The notes under the pieces: generated by a model
Database searches by the model: none
Told to the model about the DNA's origin: nothing
Seen by the model: only the letters and a program-made list of their open reading frames with translations
From: Phoronis australis
Taxonomy: Eukaryota; Phoronida; Phoronidae
Reading direction: 5' to 3'
DNA: 64,000 bases
Assembly: GCA_002633005.1 (NCBI GenBank)
Contig: NMRA01000031.1
Location: forward strand, 1,504,858-1,568,857
Made by a program: the position numbers and the translations under genes
In this document: piece by piece, positions 47,349 through 60,210 of the stretch
Position numbering within the stretch: the first letter of the stretch is position 1
Layout of the letters: every line of letters starts with the position of its first letter

Positions 47349-48560
47349 TTAGCCTTGGTAGAAACTGTAAACTAAATATACAGCTTTGCGCCGATATGGG
47401 CAAAAACGTGGTAAGATAAAATCTGACACAAAGTTGGTGTCATTTAAAACTTCAGTCTTCTTTGAGTAAACTAAATTATTCAACGATGTTGGAAGAAAAG
47501 GGCATTCTCCCGTTAATCTGCTGCTAAAGTTGGTGACGGCTTTCGGCGCCATGAAATATTGCGTCACCTATTGGCCCGTTTCTTTTTTCCTGTGATTTTT
47601 TAACCAACTGTTCTTCTTCCACGAGGTTTCGTAAATATTACAACAACTTATCGGATCTGGTTTCATTTAGTTACAAGTTTTTTCAATTTTGATACCGAAA
47701 AAACGAATTTCAGAAGAAATTTTGCGGCTCCCAAACTATCATCATCTCCCGAGAGATGGCGCGTGCGCGTGGCAAGAGGGTACTGTTTTCAAAACGACAA
47801 CATAGCTGTTCTTTGTTAGAAAAGGCAGAGGATTACGCAAGAAAATGACATTTACTAGATTGGTTTTCACTTAAAATGGAACTATATTTTATTCTGAAAA
47901 TTTTTTGCATGGTTTTCTATGAGATGTAATGATTAATTTCACACATAAGTCAACAGCAAAAAGTAAACTAATATTCTCTAACGAGCTTGGAACGCTAATT
48001 CTCGGGATGTGCTATTTGGTGGGGGTAAAGTCAGTGTCCTATGATAGCGTGCAGTCAAGTGGCGTTGTGAAATGTCGGGTCACCATGAATACCTGTTTGA
48101 GCTGAGGCAACACAAAGTGAGACCCAGTCATTGTCATTGTCAGACGAAAATTTGTCGGTGCTACCAGTCGGTATCAACAATTTATGTAGGTGTGACTGTG
48201 GACAGTGTGGCCCCCCAGCCAGTCAGCCAGCAAATACTCAGTTCTGTAAACTTGAAGGATTGGTTAGTTACAGACAATAGCTGTAAGAAGACTATCGTAC
48301 CACTGTGTGTTGGGCTCCGTTAGACCCCGAAATTTCACACAGCCCGTTGAATACCCGGGTATATTTAATTTAGTCTACACATGTATTCTCGTCACCTCGT
48401 CGTAAAGCTTACGTCAACATGTAGAGCTAACGGACCTGCGGGGTGCATGAAAATTCTGGTAGTCAACCGAGATTCACCTTGTTCGTTGAGGCTGCCGGTC
48501 TAAGTAGAAAACAATCAAATAAACGTCATTTTCTAGCATAATTCGCCGCCTTTTGTAACA
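47349..48560. repeat. Complex repeat, copy 2, rearranged
   Basis: 47349-47880 is inverted relative to 41770-42275. 48220-48560 is direct relative to 41490-41760. The minisatellite meets this block exactly at a point (gccttggtagaaact) that in copy 1 reads the complement of accaaggctaaaacc, so the array grew from within the element. Confidence 0.7.
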
Positions 48561-48984
48561 AAAATGTGTCCTCCGATGTATTATAATGTTTTCAAAAACA
48601 GCACGCTCGTGACAAGACGTACGCGCCATTTCCTAAAATTTTGCGACGTCGACATGGCGAACCTTTTACAGCACTGTGTCAAACAGTAAAAAATTAGAAC
48701 GACAGATACAATGATAAAATAAGATGTAAACTCTTCACAATGTGGCATAAGTAATGAATGTGAAAAGCAGGCGATACCCCACCAGGCTCGTCACTGACAC
48801 ATCAGCCAATCAGCGATAGCTGTTAGGATTTCAGTAATTTGACCATGAATACGAATCGGCTTTTGTTTGACGCGCAAGTCGGGCAAATGTGAGTTTTATT
48901 TGTATGTTGAAAACAATTCACTGCAACATTATTTTGACTACAGTGCCCTTTTAAACAGCTGTAACGGGCAAGGTGATTGTCGTT

Positions 48985-49160
48985 TGATTCCCAGATTTTG
49001 CATGCACCCCGGCGTCCGGTGTTTAGCTCTACATGTTGATACAGGTTTCACGGCGAGGTGAAGAGCAGAACTACTCTGGCTTTGTGCAATTTCGGGGTTT
49101 ATAGAAGAAAAACGTACAGTGGTACCACTGTTTTTTTCATACAGCTAGCTGGCTGGCTAT
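48985..49160. repeat. Complex repeat, inverted partial copy 3
   Basis: Complement of about 41490-41660, from gcatgcaccccggcgtccgg to gctagctggctggctat. It borders the second minisatellite array. Confidence 0.7.
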
Positions 49161-49164
49161 ATTA

Positions 49165-49460
49165 TTATCCCCTAGTACTCTGATCTACCAGTATTACTGT
49201 CAGCTAAACCTGTGATCTACCAGTATTACTATCGGATAGTACTATGATCTACCAGTACTACTATCTGCTAGTAATGTGATCTACCAGTATTACTATCTGC
49301 TAGTACTCTGGTCTGCCGTATTACTATCTACTTGTACTATGATCTACCAGTACTGCTATCTGCTAGTAATGTGATCTCCCAGTATTACTACATGCTAGCA
49401 CCGTACTCTGACTTATCAGTATTACCATCAGCTAGTACTATAATCTACCTCTACTGCTAT
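49165..49460. repeat. 32-bp minisatellite array 2
   Basis: Same unit family as array 1 (gatctaccagtattactatc), about nine units, more diverged. Confidence 0.85.
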
Positions 49461-50047
49461 CAACCACTACTTTTACAACTGCTACTAGTTTCTACTATTG
49501 TTTCAACAGCTGATACATGATAGATTTTCCACTTCAACTTCTAGTACTTCTCAACGTTGTTTTTACTACTCCTGCCTTAGCTATTGGCTTCCACTCAACT
49601 ACTGCTATTTCTGGTATGCAGTGGCTCTGGTGTGCGTGAACTTAGAATCCTGCGTAATCTCAAGATCGCGTATGCATGAATTTGGTGTTGAATATTCATC
49701 ATGGACAGTCAGGTGAATTTCACTGTTTAGTGTATAGGTTATTGACCTCATGATCACCCATTTTTGCCTTTAGCGTACTAACTTGTGTCAAAGAATCGAA
49801 TGAATATGTGAATGGTTAAATCAAGGTCGCCAATAGTTGAAAATTTACGTTATGTTATGGACATGTGACTTGATTTGGTGCAGTGCAAATTTTTATCAAC
49901 GTGAACGTGTTTATAGATTATGTCAAGGTTCCTCATGTATTTCAAATTCACGCATACGCGATCTTGAGATTAAGCAAGATTCCAAGTTCACTCGCAGCAG
50001 TTCTGCCACATGGGAAATGATTCCGCACAACTCGTTTTTTTAAGTTT

Positions 50048-50225
50048 TCAGCAGACCTCGTCTACCATTAAATCACTTGAATCTTTCAACCCTGGTCTAC
50101 CCTGTCTACCCTGGTCAAGCGACAGAAGCTGTGATTTATAGTTTTTTTGCATCTTATTATAAAACTGGATGATGCCCATCGTATTAACGAAAAGCGGGTT
50201 CATCATAGCCACTTTAGAAGGTAAC
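50048..50225 (-). CDS. Candidate terminal exon, unknown product
   Basis: On the minus strand the acceptor ttactctgttttgag lies above 50225. It opens a one-base lead and 58 codons (LPSKVAMMNPLFVNTMGIIQ... ending DLMVDEVC) to a TGA. Codon choice looks protein-like. A small GRQGRPG repeat comes from a tandem gacagggtaga. Upstream on the same strand an exon-like frame near 50350-50420 (YCLFRKAYFERTGGGA) has a good acceptor (cttctgttttag), but its exit phase does not match. The assignment is tentative. Confidence 0.25.
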
Positions 50226-50429
50226 CTCAAAACAGAGTAAGATGAAATCCACCTGGCTAGGTTTTGCAACGCCATTAAATGCAGTTAATGTGAACAATTG
50301 ATATTGCAGGTTAGCACTACACTGCTCAGAATGAACGCCTGTCAACCTACAAAAGATGTCACGGCTCCTCCTCCAGTCCGCTCAAAGTAGGCTTTACGAA
50401 ACAGACAATATATGCTAAAACAGAAGACA

Positions 50430-53400
50430 CTATCGCACTGAATACATACGTCTGAGCACCCACTACTTACGCATGGTGACTTTTTGATCAAGGAATAAGA
50501 TGACATGTTAAATTGATACTGGTGACTTTAATGAACCATTTCCTGATATAAATCGATCTAAAGATATTCACGTAGGCTACATAGTGGCACGGCGAAAACG
50601 AGGCTAAGCAAGGTGGCAGGCAAAACACAATTGCTACCACATAAGTGGCTCCGCAAAAAACCTGGTGAATACTGCTGTGTTTCTCTTCAGCAACACCATA
50701 ATCCAAAATGATCTTGTATTTCACAACTTCACTTCAAACCACAAACGAAGAACAAAAATGAACACAGTGTCTTAAAGATACATATGCATGCTTCTAACAA
50801 TGCTATTTGAACATCATCTACGCTAAACAAAGCGACGTTGTGTCCATTGACAACAAATGTGAAAACAAAAAATTGTGCAAATAATGTGACCTTTGCACGA
50901 ATGGCTCACATTTGGGGCTCACATAGACCGGATCATGCGGTGTTATTCCCGACACCACGTCACGACACTTAATGAACACGGTTAAGTGATTTATGATGGA
51001 TCATTTTTGACACAAAACTAATGCTTAAACAGCTTGGCAATTTTAAACATACACCATATTCATATCGTCACTGTATGTTGTGTTTCTAATTTGACCAAGC
51101 TATCACAGAGATAAGGAATTAGAGCGCAAGTTCCACTTTAAGTAACGAGGTGGTGCGTGCACATAAAATAACTCCTTCGACCACTGCTGCGAAATAAAGT
51201 CTTGAAGATTCTTTTTCATGCGTCAGTGCAGGGCTTTTAAGTCACCAGTAGACTGCTGATCTTGTCATATTGAAAATGTTCATTCATTGAAAGATTTTAA
51301 AATATTAACCAATGCCATTAGACTACGTGCTAATTAATTTTACTTATGCCTCACAGAGCCTGCCGCAATATGGGACCACACTATTTCTGAGACTTAGCGT
51401 TTATTATAAATCTCAAAACTACTACGACAAAGACCCGACGTTTATTAATATTGGCGAGTGTTCTGATACCCACGGCTTCTGTTTGAAAACTGCCTTCTGT
51501 CAGCCATTTTACGGTTCTTCGAGCGTTCCATTTAAATTCAGAACGAGCAACTTGACGTATCGGTAATATGTTATTCATAAATATCCAAATGCGTCACCAG
51601 TACCATTGAAACTTCCACCAGTTCACCGAGAGACCACGAAATAACAAAGGCTAAGACTTCACTTGCTGGTCATACAAACATGACGTCATATGGCGCCCAT
51701 AAGCCATTTATTTAACTTGCGACATACATGCAAAGGCCGTAAGATTGTCGCATGGTGATCACCTACTGTACGCTACCACTGTTTTCCCTTGTTGCGTCTT
51801 TGTTGGGTATGACAATGCAGGTCGCAGAGATATCGTGCATCAGCCGGTTCCCGATAAATGCTTTTCATTAGAGAACTTTCGTAAAGCGACGTGATTGCTA
51901 ATTATCAGGCATATATAATTTCCGCGTCATACTGTCACTGTTGGCTGACGTAACCCCGTTAGTGGCTCTTAAAGTCCAGCTGAAGAAAAGCCTTTTTCCA
52001 AAATCCTTATTCTGTCGAGGTTCACTGCATATCATCGAACTGGAATGGATTTTAAGAGATATGATTTTGTGTTTATTGTCAATTTTTTACATTCTTAATT
52101 TGAATGCATCTATTTATTATAAATTGCAAATAAATTACTCGTCATAAGAGTTGACCATTTTCACAGGAGTTTGTACAAACAACTTTTTACAGTCAACATA
52201 CATTCCCATCTTGTATACCTGTAGCAGAATGACATGCAGTAAAATACAGCATAATTAAACAAAACACATTTTATTCAACGTACTTGTATCGATAGTTATC
52301 AACTTTCTCAAAGAAAAACATGATGCATAGCTGAAAATACGAGAGCAAGATGTAACACTGGAAGAAGTTTGAAATAGAGAAGAAAGAAACGGAGTGGGGG
52401 CTAGCTGCAGAACACAACACGTTTAATCTCATCGAAAAATAAACCAAAAATTTGATGAAACTGGATTGACTGATTTGTGTTAGATGTTGTGAGAATGAAA
52501 ATAAAAGAAAATGCATTAGCAGAGCGATTTATAAGTGGTTTGTAATCTAGCGGATATGTACTATAATAACTGGACACCCTGAGCTCAGTTATTCAGTTCA
52601 CGTCTACTTTCACATGCACGTAAAAATTTAGCTGCTGCGAAATCCATTTTTCTTACCGTAACGTGAATCGGTACGCGAATTATATATTAGTGATAATTCA
52701 CGTTCACGTCACTGTGCGAAACCTCTCTACTACTTTTACTATAAAATGTGAACAAAGAATGCACCAATCTACGACCGATTTCTATGTTACCAGCTTGCGA
52801 CCTCCTTTCCCATGGCCGACACGATGCTAGTTCAGTACGTCAATTACCAGCTTTTCTGTATAAAACCTTAAATGTTTTCTTGAACTGTTCGTTCCTGGGA
52901 CAACTGAATCTCTTTTTGATGAACTCCTCAACACAGCAAAAACTTGAATCCGATCCACCCGTGACACAAAACGCCTGTACCCGAGGTGGATACAGTCATT
53001 ACATTACGAACCGTGCCAAACTTTGTCTTCGCATTCCGAAATATCAAAGAGGCTCTTTTTTAGAATTCTGTATAATTATTGGCGTCAGGTAATGAGATAT
53101 GCCTATCGTAGTGGGGGACAGCAATTTACGTTATTGAATAAAGATGTAATGCAGTGTGATTTTCCATGTCGCCAATCTTTCCCTTCCGTGTGGTTGGAGA
53201 TTCAAAGAAGTCACAAGTCAAATTCTTAGTAATCAAAAGGTCCGTGAATGAAAGAAATTTGTGTTTCCAACGTAGTGCACTCGGTCAAACTTCCCACCCA
53301 ATTGTATCAATCTGAAGACACTTTCATACTTTCACTAATGTAAAGAGTTTATATCTTTGGTGTTGACCATAGTGCAATTGATATATTGATATCACTTTGT
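50430..53400. other. No supported gene
   Basis: Open frames such as 51312-51566, 52271-52516 and 52748-53092 lack motifs, splice support or ATG context that would make them believable. Confidence 0.4.
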
Positions 53401-53408
53401 GTTTACAG

Positions 53409-53475
53409 GGGGCGCAAGGTGTCGGTGTCGTTCGTAGTGAATGATTCTTCGTCGGTGACAGTGACCGATGGCGAG
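53409..53475 (+). CDS. Unrecognised gene, candidate exon a
   Basis: The acceptor ttgtgtttacag precedes a 67-bp exon with a one-base lead and 22 codons (GRKVSVSFVVNDSSSVTVTD...), ending GAG before GTTAGT. The exit phase 0 agrees with the next candidate exon at 53731. The Val/Ser alternation looks like a beta-strand pair. The upstream exon must end with two bases; I did not find it. Confidence 0.4.
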
Positions 53476-53730
53476 GTTAGTGTGTGGTGTTCAACTGTGG
53501 TACTTAGATTTGTACTAAGTCCTGTCAATGTTGCAAATGACATGTAGGGAAAGAAATCACTTCAGATGCTTCAATATAAAAGTTGTCATAGTCACTAGTG
53601 CGCTTACGAGACATTGATCTGACATAAACACTCCGCAATCATCAAGCAGCTAACACGCGGCAGCGTACATGTAGGTTCAAGGAGTAGTCCACGATATACA
53701 GCTTACTTTAGATAATCCTTGATGTTCCAG

Positions 53731-53835
53731 GGGAATCCAGCCGTAGTGAAAATGTGCGAAGAGCTCGACACTGAAACGAGCAATGTTCGACAATCAAAAG
53801 AAAGTACTACTCCTCCGTCAGACCCTCTGAAGTAC
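53731..53835 (+). CDS. Unrecognised gene, candidate exon b
   Basis: The acceptor ccttgatgttccag is followed by 35 codons (GNPAVVKMCEELDTETSNVR, then a Ser/Thr/Pro-rich stretch ending DPLKY) and the donor GTAAGT. Entry and exit are both phase 0, matching the exons at 53409 and 55763. An ATG at 53719 is upstream of the acceptor and would be intronic. Confidence 0.45.
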
Positions 53836-54234
53836 GTAAGTTTGTCGGCTGGTATGGACAAGCACCTTGTTTCGGAGACAAAGGCGGGGTTATCTGTTTA
53901 GTGAACACACAGCCAGAGCTGTATATGATAAATTGTCCGAGCTAACGCTCCGATGCATAACCTTTGGGGCCAATTATTGATGATTTAATTGAGTAAAAAG
54001 ACATAAAATTGGCAACGAAAGAAACAATGGCATAGCGACTCATTTAAATACAAATTCGAAATTAAAGAATTTGAAAATGTTTGTTTCATCTTGGCTCAAC
54101 CTGTGATAAAACTTTTCCTCCTTTTAACAGTCTTATAAGTATTTGGAAGTTTCACTGTCATCTTTTCTTCAAACGATTTTTATGTGATTTACTGCCGTCA
54201 TTACGATAATTTTTCACTAATAAGGCTCAGACCA

Positions 54235-54560
54235 CACCGTTTTAAATGGCATACGCTGTGAAATGCAGACTAAATTGCATCAGTCAAAGTTGTTCTCTGC
54301 CACTGAAACAGAAGCCAATCTTTTCACCAGGCAGTTTTAACGTTTCTTCGTAAAGATTTTGAATTTTCGGTGATGTCAAAGCATATTTCCTTTAGCTTCA
54401 CATTTGTAAAGAAAAATTATCTACTCCTCGCATCTTGTTCAATTTTCTCCCACAAAGCAAAACACACCCTTTTTGGTATGGCAAAACATCGAAGTATCAC
54501 ATTCCATTTCTAAAGAAAATGTGACCTTTAACCTTTGATGTGTACTACACAAAGGTTATT
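54235..54560 (+). repeat. Dispersed repeat, copy 2 of 25090-25430
   Basis: Shares cactgaaacagaa, gatgtcaaagca and a closing gtgacctttaacctttg, a DR1-like word. It lies in the candidate intron between exons b and c. Confidence 0.55.
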
Positions 54561-55762
54561 ATACATAATAGAAATGTTAACGGGGTTATTCTTAGAGCGC
54601 ATGTGTGAATAAATATCATTAAAGACAGAGAATTGAACACTGTATTGGGATTAAAGAGTTTACATCAAAAGTACTGAAACTCATGATTTTTTCAGATTTC
54701 TTGCTACTTCCTGTAAAGAACTAAGATAGCAGTTATAAGAAGTCTACTCAACACGAACTATTTTTACGAGTTTTCGCGTTCCATACCCCTTAAAGTACTC
54801 ACGCACATGTAGCGAACGTTCTAGAAGCAGGATTGTCTGAGCAGAAGTAGGAAAAATGCAACTTTTAATCTGAACATTTCCAAATCATTGGTTACAATTT
54901 TAGAACTTGAGCTAATCAAATCTCGTCACAGAGGTAGCTACGCCCAAGCACACTGAGTAAATTGCAAATATACATTTTTACCTGGCACAACTCGAGTTAG
55001 AGTAAATTCATTAATTAATAACTAAAAATCCTTCTTTCGCTTCGGGTAGCAATTGACAGAAACATAAATAAATTTGCAAGCTATTCTGTTACAATCTTTA
55101 CTGAACGGAAATTCATAGTCGCCTGTTAAAAACAGTCCAACGAGCACGACCACTTTTCGCAAATTATACTCTGATTTTTCGTTTTAATCATTATAAGATT
55201 AATATCTGATACATCTTTAGGGGAAAGTTATCCTCGTTATGAAAAATTGGTACCGTTAGTTTCCGCAATTCACGTATTTGTTCTTGGGCCGACATTTCGA
55301 GTAAAATTTGAAATTGCCTACAATATGAAACTGGTATCCACAGATTTTCTGTGTATTGTTATACCAGAAATCTCACTAATATTGAAGAAACTGACATGTC
55401 TATTTCCAATAACAACCGTGCAATCACTAATTTGGCCGGAATGACACTGGTGAATAGTTGGTTTTCCCACACCTCAAAACGCTTTAAACTAGGAAATATT
55501 TAATAACTTATTGATTAAGATGTGCAACAGACTTGCAACTGAGGAAAAAATATTTGACCCACATCGCAGTATACACATTCCGTTTACAGGCCCCAATTTT
55601 CAAATAAAATCCTGGCATACATGTATGTCTGGGGTACAAGAAAATACAAATTATATCCATTTTTCGAATATAAGCCCAGGAGGTCCCAATCGAATTTCGA
55701 TACAGACCATTATGTAAAGCAATACAATATTAAAAGGATATGACACAACGTTATGTTCACAG

Positions 55763-55996
55763 AATACGCAAGCAGTCTATACTGATGCCCTTCGCAAAAA
55801 CGGAAGCCACCTGGACGTCAATGTTTCAAAGCGTCGGCAAGGCAAGTTTCAAATTCCTGTCAACATCGCAATGCATGGTTTTGATGTCACTGAATATATA
55901 AGTTCCAGCCAATTAGTCAGGCTCATTATGTCTAAATTTTTAAATTCGTTGGAACTTTTTGGGGAAAGTGGAAACTATACATTTTTGGAAACCTGA
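55763..55996 (+). CDS. Unrecognised gene, candidate exon c (possibly terminal)
   Basis: The acceptor gttatgttcacag precedes an open frame of 77 codons to a TGA at 55994-55996. It starts NTQAVYTDALRKNGSHLDVN with a following basic KRRQGK. Phase 0 entry matches exon b. The coding part probably ends earlier, because from about 55930 the sequence belongs to the inverted-repeat element. A GC-type donor (caag before gcaagt) at about 55845 is one possible end. I cannot assign a function. It could alternatively be a terminal exon whose 3' end was captured by the element insertion. Confidence 0.35.
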   Translation, partial: NTQAVYTDALRKNGSHLDVNVSKRRQGKFQIPVNIAMHGFDVTEYISSSQLVRLIMSKFLNSLELFGESGNYTFLET

Positions 55997-58930
55997 TGAA
56001 ATAACGAATCAGAAAATAATTTGACTCCATTTTTGCAGACCATCTTGGCTGCCATCTTGGATATTCAAAAATGGCGCCGGTAAAATAGATTTTGCCGATA
56101 TTCCCGCCTTGGGTCGCTGAGAATGTTAGTTTGTATGGCTACACCTACATTTCTGAGGTTGTAAAAAAGACCAGAAAGGCCGAGAGCACAAAGCAAGCTC
56201 GCCACAATTTCCTTAAATTGTTGACAATTACCGAAATACTGGAAACATTCAGAAAATGGGAGGCCAATGTCATGTCCAATTATCATAATTGAATCGAAAC
56301 CATCCTGCTATCTTTGGCAGCATCTCGAAATGCTGATTTGACTTTGCATCTCCAGGGTGCTGGTGCAATGAGCAAGATCTTCTTAATGGCAAGACCTAAG
56401 AGCCAAGCACCCCTACAACTGGACTGAATTTGGAACAGGCAACTTATCAGTCACCAAAACTGAAATCCCTTTTCTGTACAGAATACACTTTTGACACAAC
56501 ACCTAAACAGGATGATGAAGATCAATTCTGGACTGACCCGTATTTCCAACAATGCCAAAGCCTGGCAAAGATTCTTCTCCAGAACTGTCCTGTCTGTCCA
56601 GAGATTTCAAGCGTCAGTTCAGCATTGAAACAGGTATCAAGCAAGAGCACCCTGACCTATGGGATCAAAAGGGATCAAGATGCTATGGACAAGACTAAAA
56701 GTCCCATGGTAATCCAGCTACAGTGCAGGGGGATCAGCTGCACGGCGTAATCCCACATGCCTATGTCCCACAAGAGCATGAGCCATAGATCTTGTATGCT
56801 GATGACACGGTCAGGCACTGTGCGAAGATTATGTCACTAAGAGACTCACCCTTTTGTGCACTCAATGAAAACCAATCACTTGTTAACGCTCTCAATTCTT
56901 GTAATAATATCCCTACTAGAGTTACATTATTATTGAATGGTAGTCCTAACCTGGACCTCGTTCTAAAAAATTCCTTGAATGACTTGTGTGGCAGGCTGCT
57001 GGTACTTGTCAAGACAAATAGACTATGAATTCACCCTAACACCAAAAATATTCTTTGGTGCCAGTGGGGCAATGCTGCCATGCACAGACAAGTCGAAGCT
57101 AATCCACCTTCTGCAGAATCTTTCAGAAGCAGACGTCTAAGAGCAGGACAGTCATGAAGCTCCAAGATAGCTTTTACGTCCAGAAAACATGTAAACGACA
57201 TCCACTGAGTGTGTTCACCCAAGCCACAAATTGTACATGTTGATAGCATGGAAGTGGTGTTCTTAACTAGAGATTATGACTAGGTTGTTCTGGTTTTTGA
57301 CACCACAAAGACAATTCTTTGAAGCAAGCCACAAGTCAAAAAGAAGGCAAAGAAAAGTCCAGTACAGTATCAGGTAAGAGCTGAGACAAACATCCAGAAT
57401 ATCTCAATGTTCCGTCTCCTCTCTCATGATCAAAGACTTAACACGTGCCTGCAAAGTCAATGGAATACAACAAAGACTCTGGCTAGATAGTAATCACTTC
57501 TGTTTCAGGATGTACAAGGAGCACCAGATGTCATCTACGCTTAGACAAAAACGATCAGAAAGAAGCAGATACATTGCTAATACGTCATGCAGTCCTGGCA
57601 TCACATCTAAGCGTCCCTGATTTTCAGCTGATGTTTTTTCACATGGCACAGATGTGCTGGTACTCGTCATTGCCTATTATGACAGGTTGCTCAGAAGTAG
57701 TACAGTATCCATGGCATCTTGGATTGTGCACGTGAATCCAAAATTTACAACATTAGGTGCTGCCCGGGCAAAGGCCCATCCGGCTTTCCATGCTTTTACA
57801 AGGGCACACTGGTCTATTCTATGCGTTTAATACGTTGAATATGTATTTGAAGGCGGACAGTGATGTTGTCAATGCACTGTTTACTCTTTATACTGTTTCT
57901 GATGCAACAGGTGAACCTCTGTTCACATTAGCTCCTTTTACATGTGTTGCATACTCACCACAGGGTACCTTTTCTGAAAACATTCAACTGACAGCGACAA
58001 ACTTTCACCAACCATTGGTGCTTTGAAACAGCATGTGCTGAGGGTGTTTATTCAGGTCAGAGTGTGGGGCCAGGCAGCCATTGCTCGACAGGAGCTCCAT
58101 GACCCATTGCACAATGAATTTGCATGGACAAAGATGACCTGATGGAACCCTTGCAACTGAGGAGCTTCCAGCGCCAGAGGCTATCATTGGGATGGTTAGG
58201 TGCCAGTACTGCCGATCGCAGACATATGTCAGTGTAGTGCAGAATGTTAGAACGGTAAGGACTCTTACGACAATGAGATTCCTGGTGACAGTGACGTCGA
58301 TAGCATTGATATGCTGATTCATTTCAAAGTTTTGAAAGACTATTGACAGTACAATAAACATACTCCCATGTTCTGCTACCGTAAATAAGATACTGGTTCG
58401 GTTTCATTGTGTTGAGGGAAACAAATCCGAACAAAATATGCAAGAAAACAAGATAGTGACCATATCTGTTGGAATAGATGAAGAGAGTGTTTGCAAAATG
58501 TGGCTGCTGATAAGTAGGATTTAATCACATTTAAGAAATTGTATTTTCATATTTCTTGACCACAAAAATGTTAGTGCAGTCGTTAAAACTAACATTCAAA
58601 GTAACCAAAGAGCAGAGATACTGAGCAAAATGTATTTTACGGGTGCCATTTTTGGAATTCTAAGATGGCCGCCAAGATGGCCTCCAATAAAATTAAAATT
58701 TACAATTTCTTGACCTCGGAAATGCAGATTTAGCCATAAAAACTAACATTCTAGGTGACCCAAGACCGGAGATATTGGGCAAAATCTATTTTACCGGCGC
58801 CATTTTTGAAAATCAAAGATGGCCGCTAAGATGGCCGCCAAAAATGGAATTAATTATTTTCTGATTTTTTGTTCCACGAGGTTTCCAAAATGCATAGTTT
58901 CTACTTTCCCCAAAAAATCGAACAAAACTA
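55930..58930. mobile_element. 3-kb element with long inverted ends
   Basis: The left end (about 55930-56180) and right end (about 58690-58930) are complements. They share tttttggggaaagt, gtttcca or its partner, atggcgccggtaaaatagat and gaatgttagttt. The right end contains a second, older copy of the inner part (58555-58685), so the terminal module is partly tandem. Repeated aagatggccgcc words in the ends resemble YY1 sites. The interior carries a decayed coding region. Confidence 0.75.
57400..58350 (+). pseudogene. Decayed mobile-element protein, C-terminal half
   Basis: Several frames in order give pieces that match a widespread invertebrate element-derived protein I recall, without a name. 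The pieces are SHGTDVLVLVIAYYDRLL (a D-T-D-V-L-V-L motif), then AHPAFHAFTRAHW (usual form H-A-L-T-G-x-D-T-T), then LSPTIGALKQHVLRVFIQVR with VWGQ. They are followed by ELPAPEAIIGMVRCQYC and an acidic DNEIPGDSDVDS. In intact relatives the last part leads into a cysteine-rich CXC-like tail. Here stops and frame changes separate all pieces, so the copy is dead. The open frame at 56430-56750 may be a shifted remnant of the N-terminal half, but I cannot show it. Confidence 0.5.
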
Positions 58931-59335
58931 CACGACAAACTTGACTAAATCAGGTTTCTGAAAAATATTAACGCTGTGGTCATTCACCATCTTGGCCCAT
59001 CAACAGCTCGTTGCTAACGAAAGTCGAAATGTATTCTTCGATGACCATAGGCCACTTCCTGAAAATAAACAAGGAAAAGTGGTTGTGCAATATTAAAACA
59101 TATGTTAGACCACACAATCAGTTAAAAATATCCCCGAGATATAAGTCAGAACAAACACACCGAACTGAATGCGATAAATCTACCTTCCTAACGTGTGCCA
59201 CGTATTATATTTTCTTTGCTAACATATGAAGTGAATGGGGCTATTCGGAGAATGCTTCCCGCGGTCTCGCTGCTGTACTAGTGGTGATTGAATTGCGCAT
59301 GCGTCGCTGTCTGCATGTAAATAGCTGGTAAACAG

Positions 59336-59539
59336 ACGGATTGTTATCAATATACGTCGTCGCGCATAAGCCTTATTATTGCTATTTTCCCTGGTGCAAG
59401 TCTTCGACAGGTGGTCATAAATTATCACAAAAACCCAAGGTTACTACATTCGTAGAGAATTGCGGTCAAAAGGGTCAACCAACTGACAAAAAGTGTGTGG
59501 ATACCGAAGCCTCATTGGGAGACTACATAACGTTACTTG
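59336..59539 (+). CDS. Element-encoded protein, upstream exon, unknown
   Basis: Open from just after a TAA at 59329. Coding text includes YYCYFPWCKSSTGGHKLSQK and ends DYITLLG at the donor GTAAGT. No ATG is present in frame, so an earlier exon is expected; a possible acceptor (gtaaacag) is at 59335. Two cysteines four residues apart followed by a basic stretch suggest a zinc-binding start, but there is no F-x-FP or W typical of THAP. It lies inside the inverted-repeat element near its left end. The frame joins in phase with 60211. Confidence 0.4.
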
Positions 59540-60210
59540 GTAAGTTTTTAGCAATCAAGTTTCTATCGACATCGTTCGGTGATGTTATCCCCACCAGTTA
59601 CCCCACAGAGTAACGGGTTTATTGAATGGAACTTAGTGTTTCTTTTCGAAAATTCACCCGGGACTCGAATGCCGGGTAGGCTAGCAGCACATATTTATTC
59701 ACATATTGTCCTCCAGGGTTGAGAATGCGCCCAATATATGAGGTGTATGGTACATGACGCTCAGAAGTCAAGGGTGACTTTTTCACAGCAATTTCTCTTC
59801 AAAGCTATACTATGTCCAATAAAATTCTCTAGATGAGTGAGTTTCCTAATTTTATAACGGACCCCACCCCCAGGACTACCAGATTAGTTACCGAAATAAA
59901 ATGAATAAGCTATACAATAAACGTCTTAACATTGCATTGGAATAAAAATTGACAGACACCTAAAATGAATTTTACTTGTTGAGGTCAGAAACACATTTTA
60001 GGTGTCGTGAAAAATACACATTGTTAAATCACTTTTAGCCTGTTTAACATATTTTAGTTCAGATCTTAAATAAGACTTGGGTACAAAGATAATTAGTTTC
60101 TACATATAAACATGAAGATGAAGCGTCAAGACTATGTTCTGCCTTACAAAAGTAGTTTTGTCTTGTGTTTTTTATAATTTGCTAATATTTCTCTGACTAT
60201 TCTGTTACAG

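Noticed and set aside
56795-57028. YADD-like string (LYADDTV) suggesting a reverse transcriptase
   Set aside because: The residues after it do not follow reverse transcriptase motifs, there is a stop just before it, and the region fits a decayed element protein in other frames.
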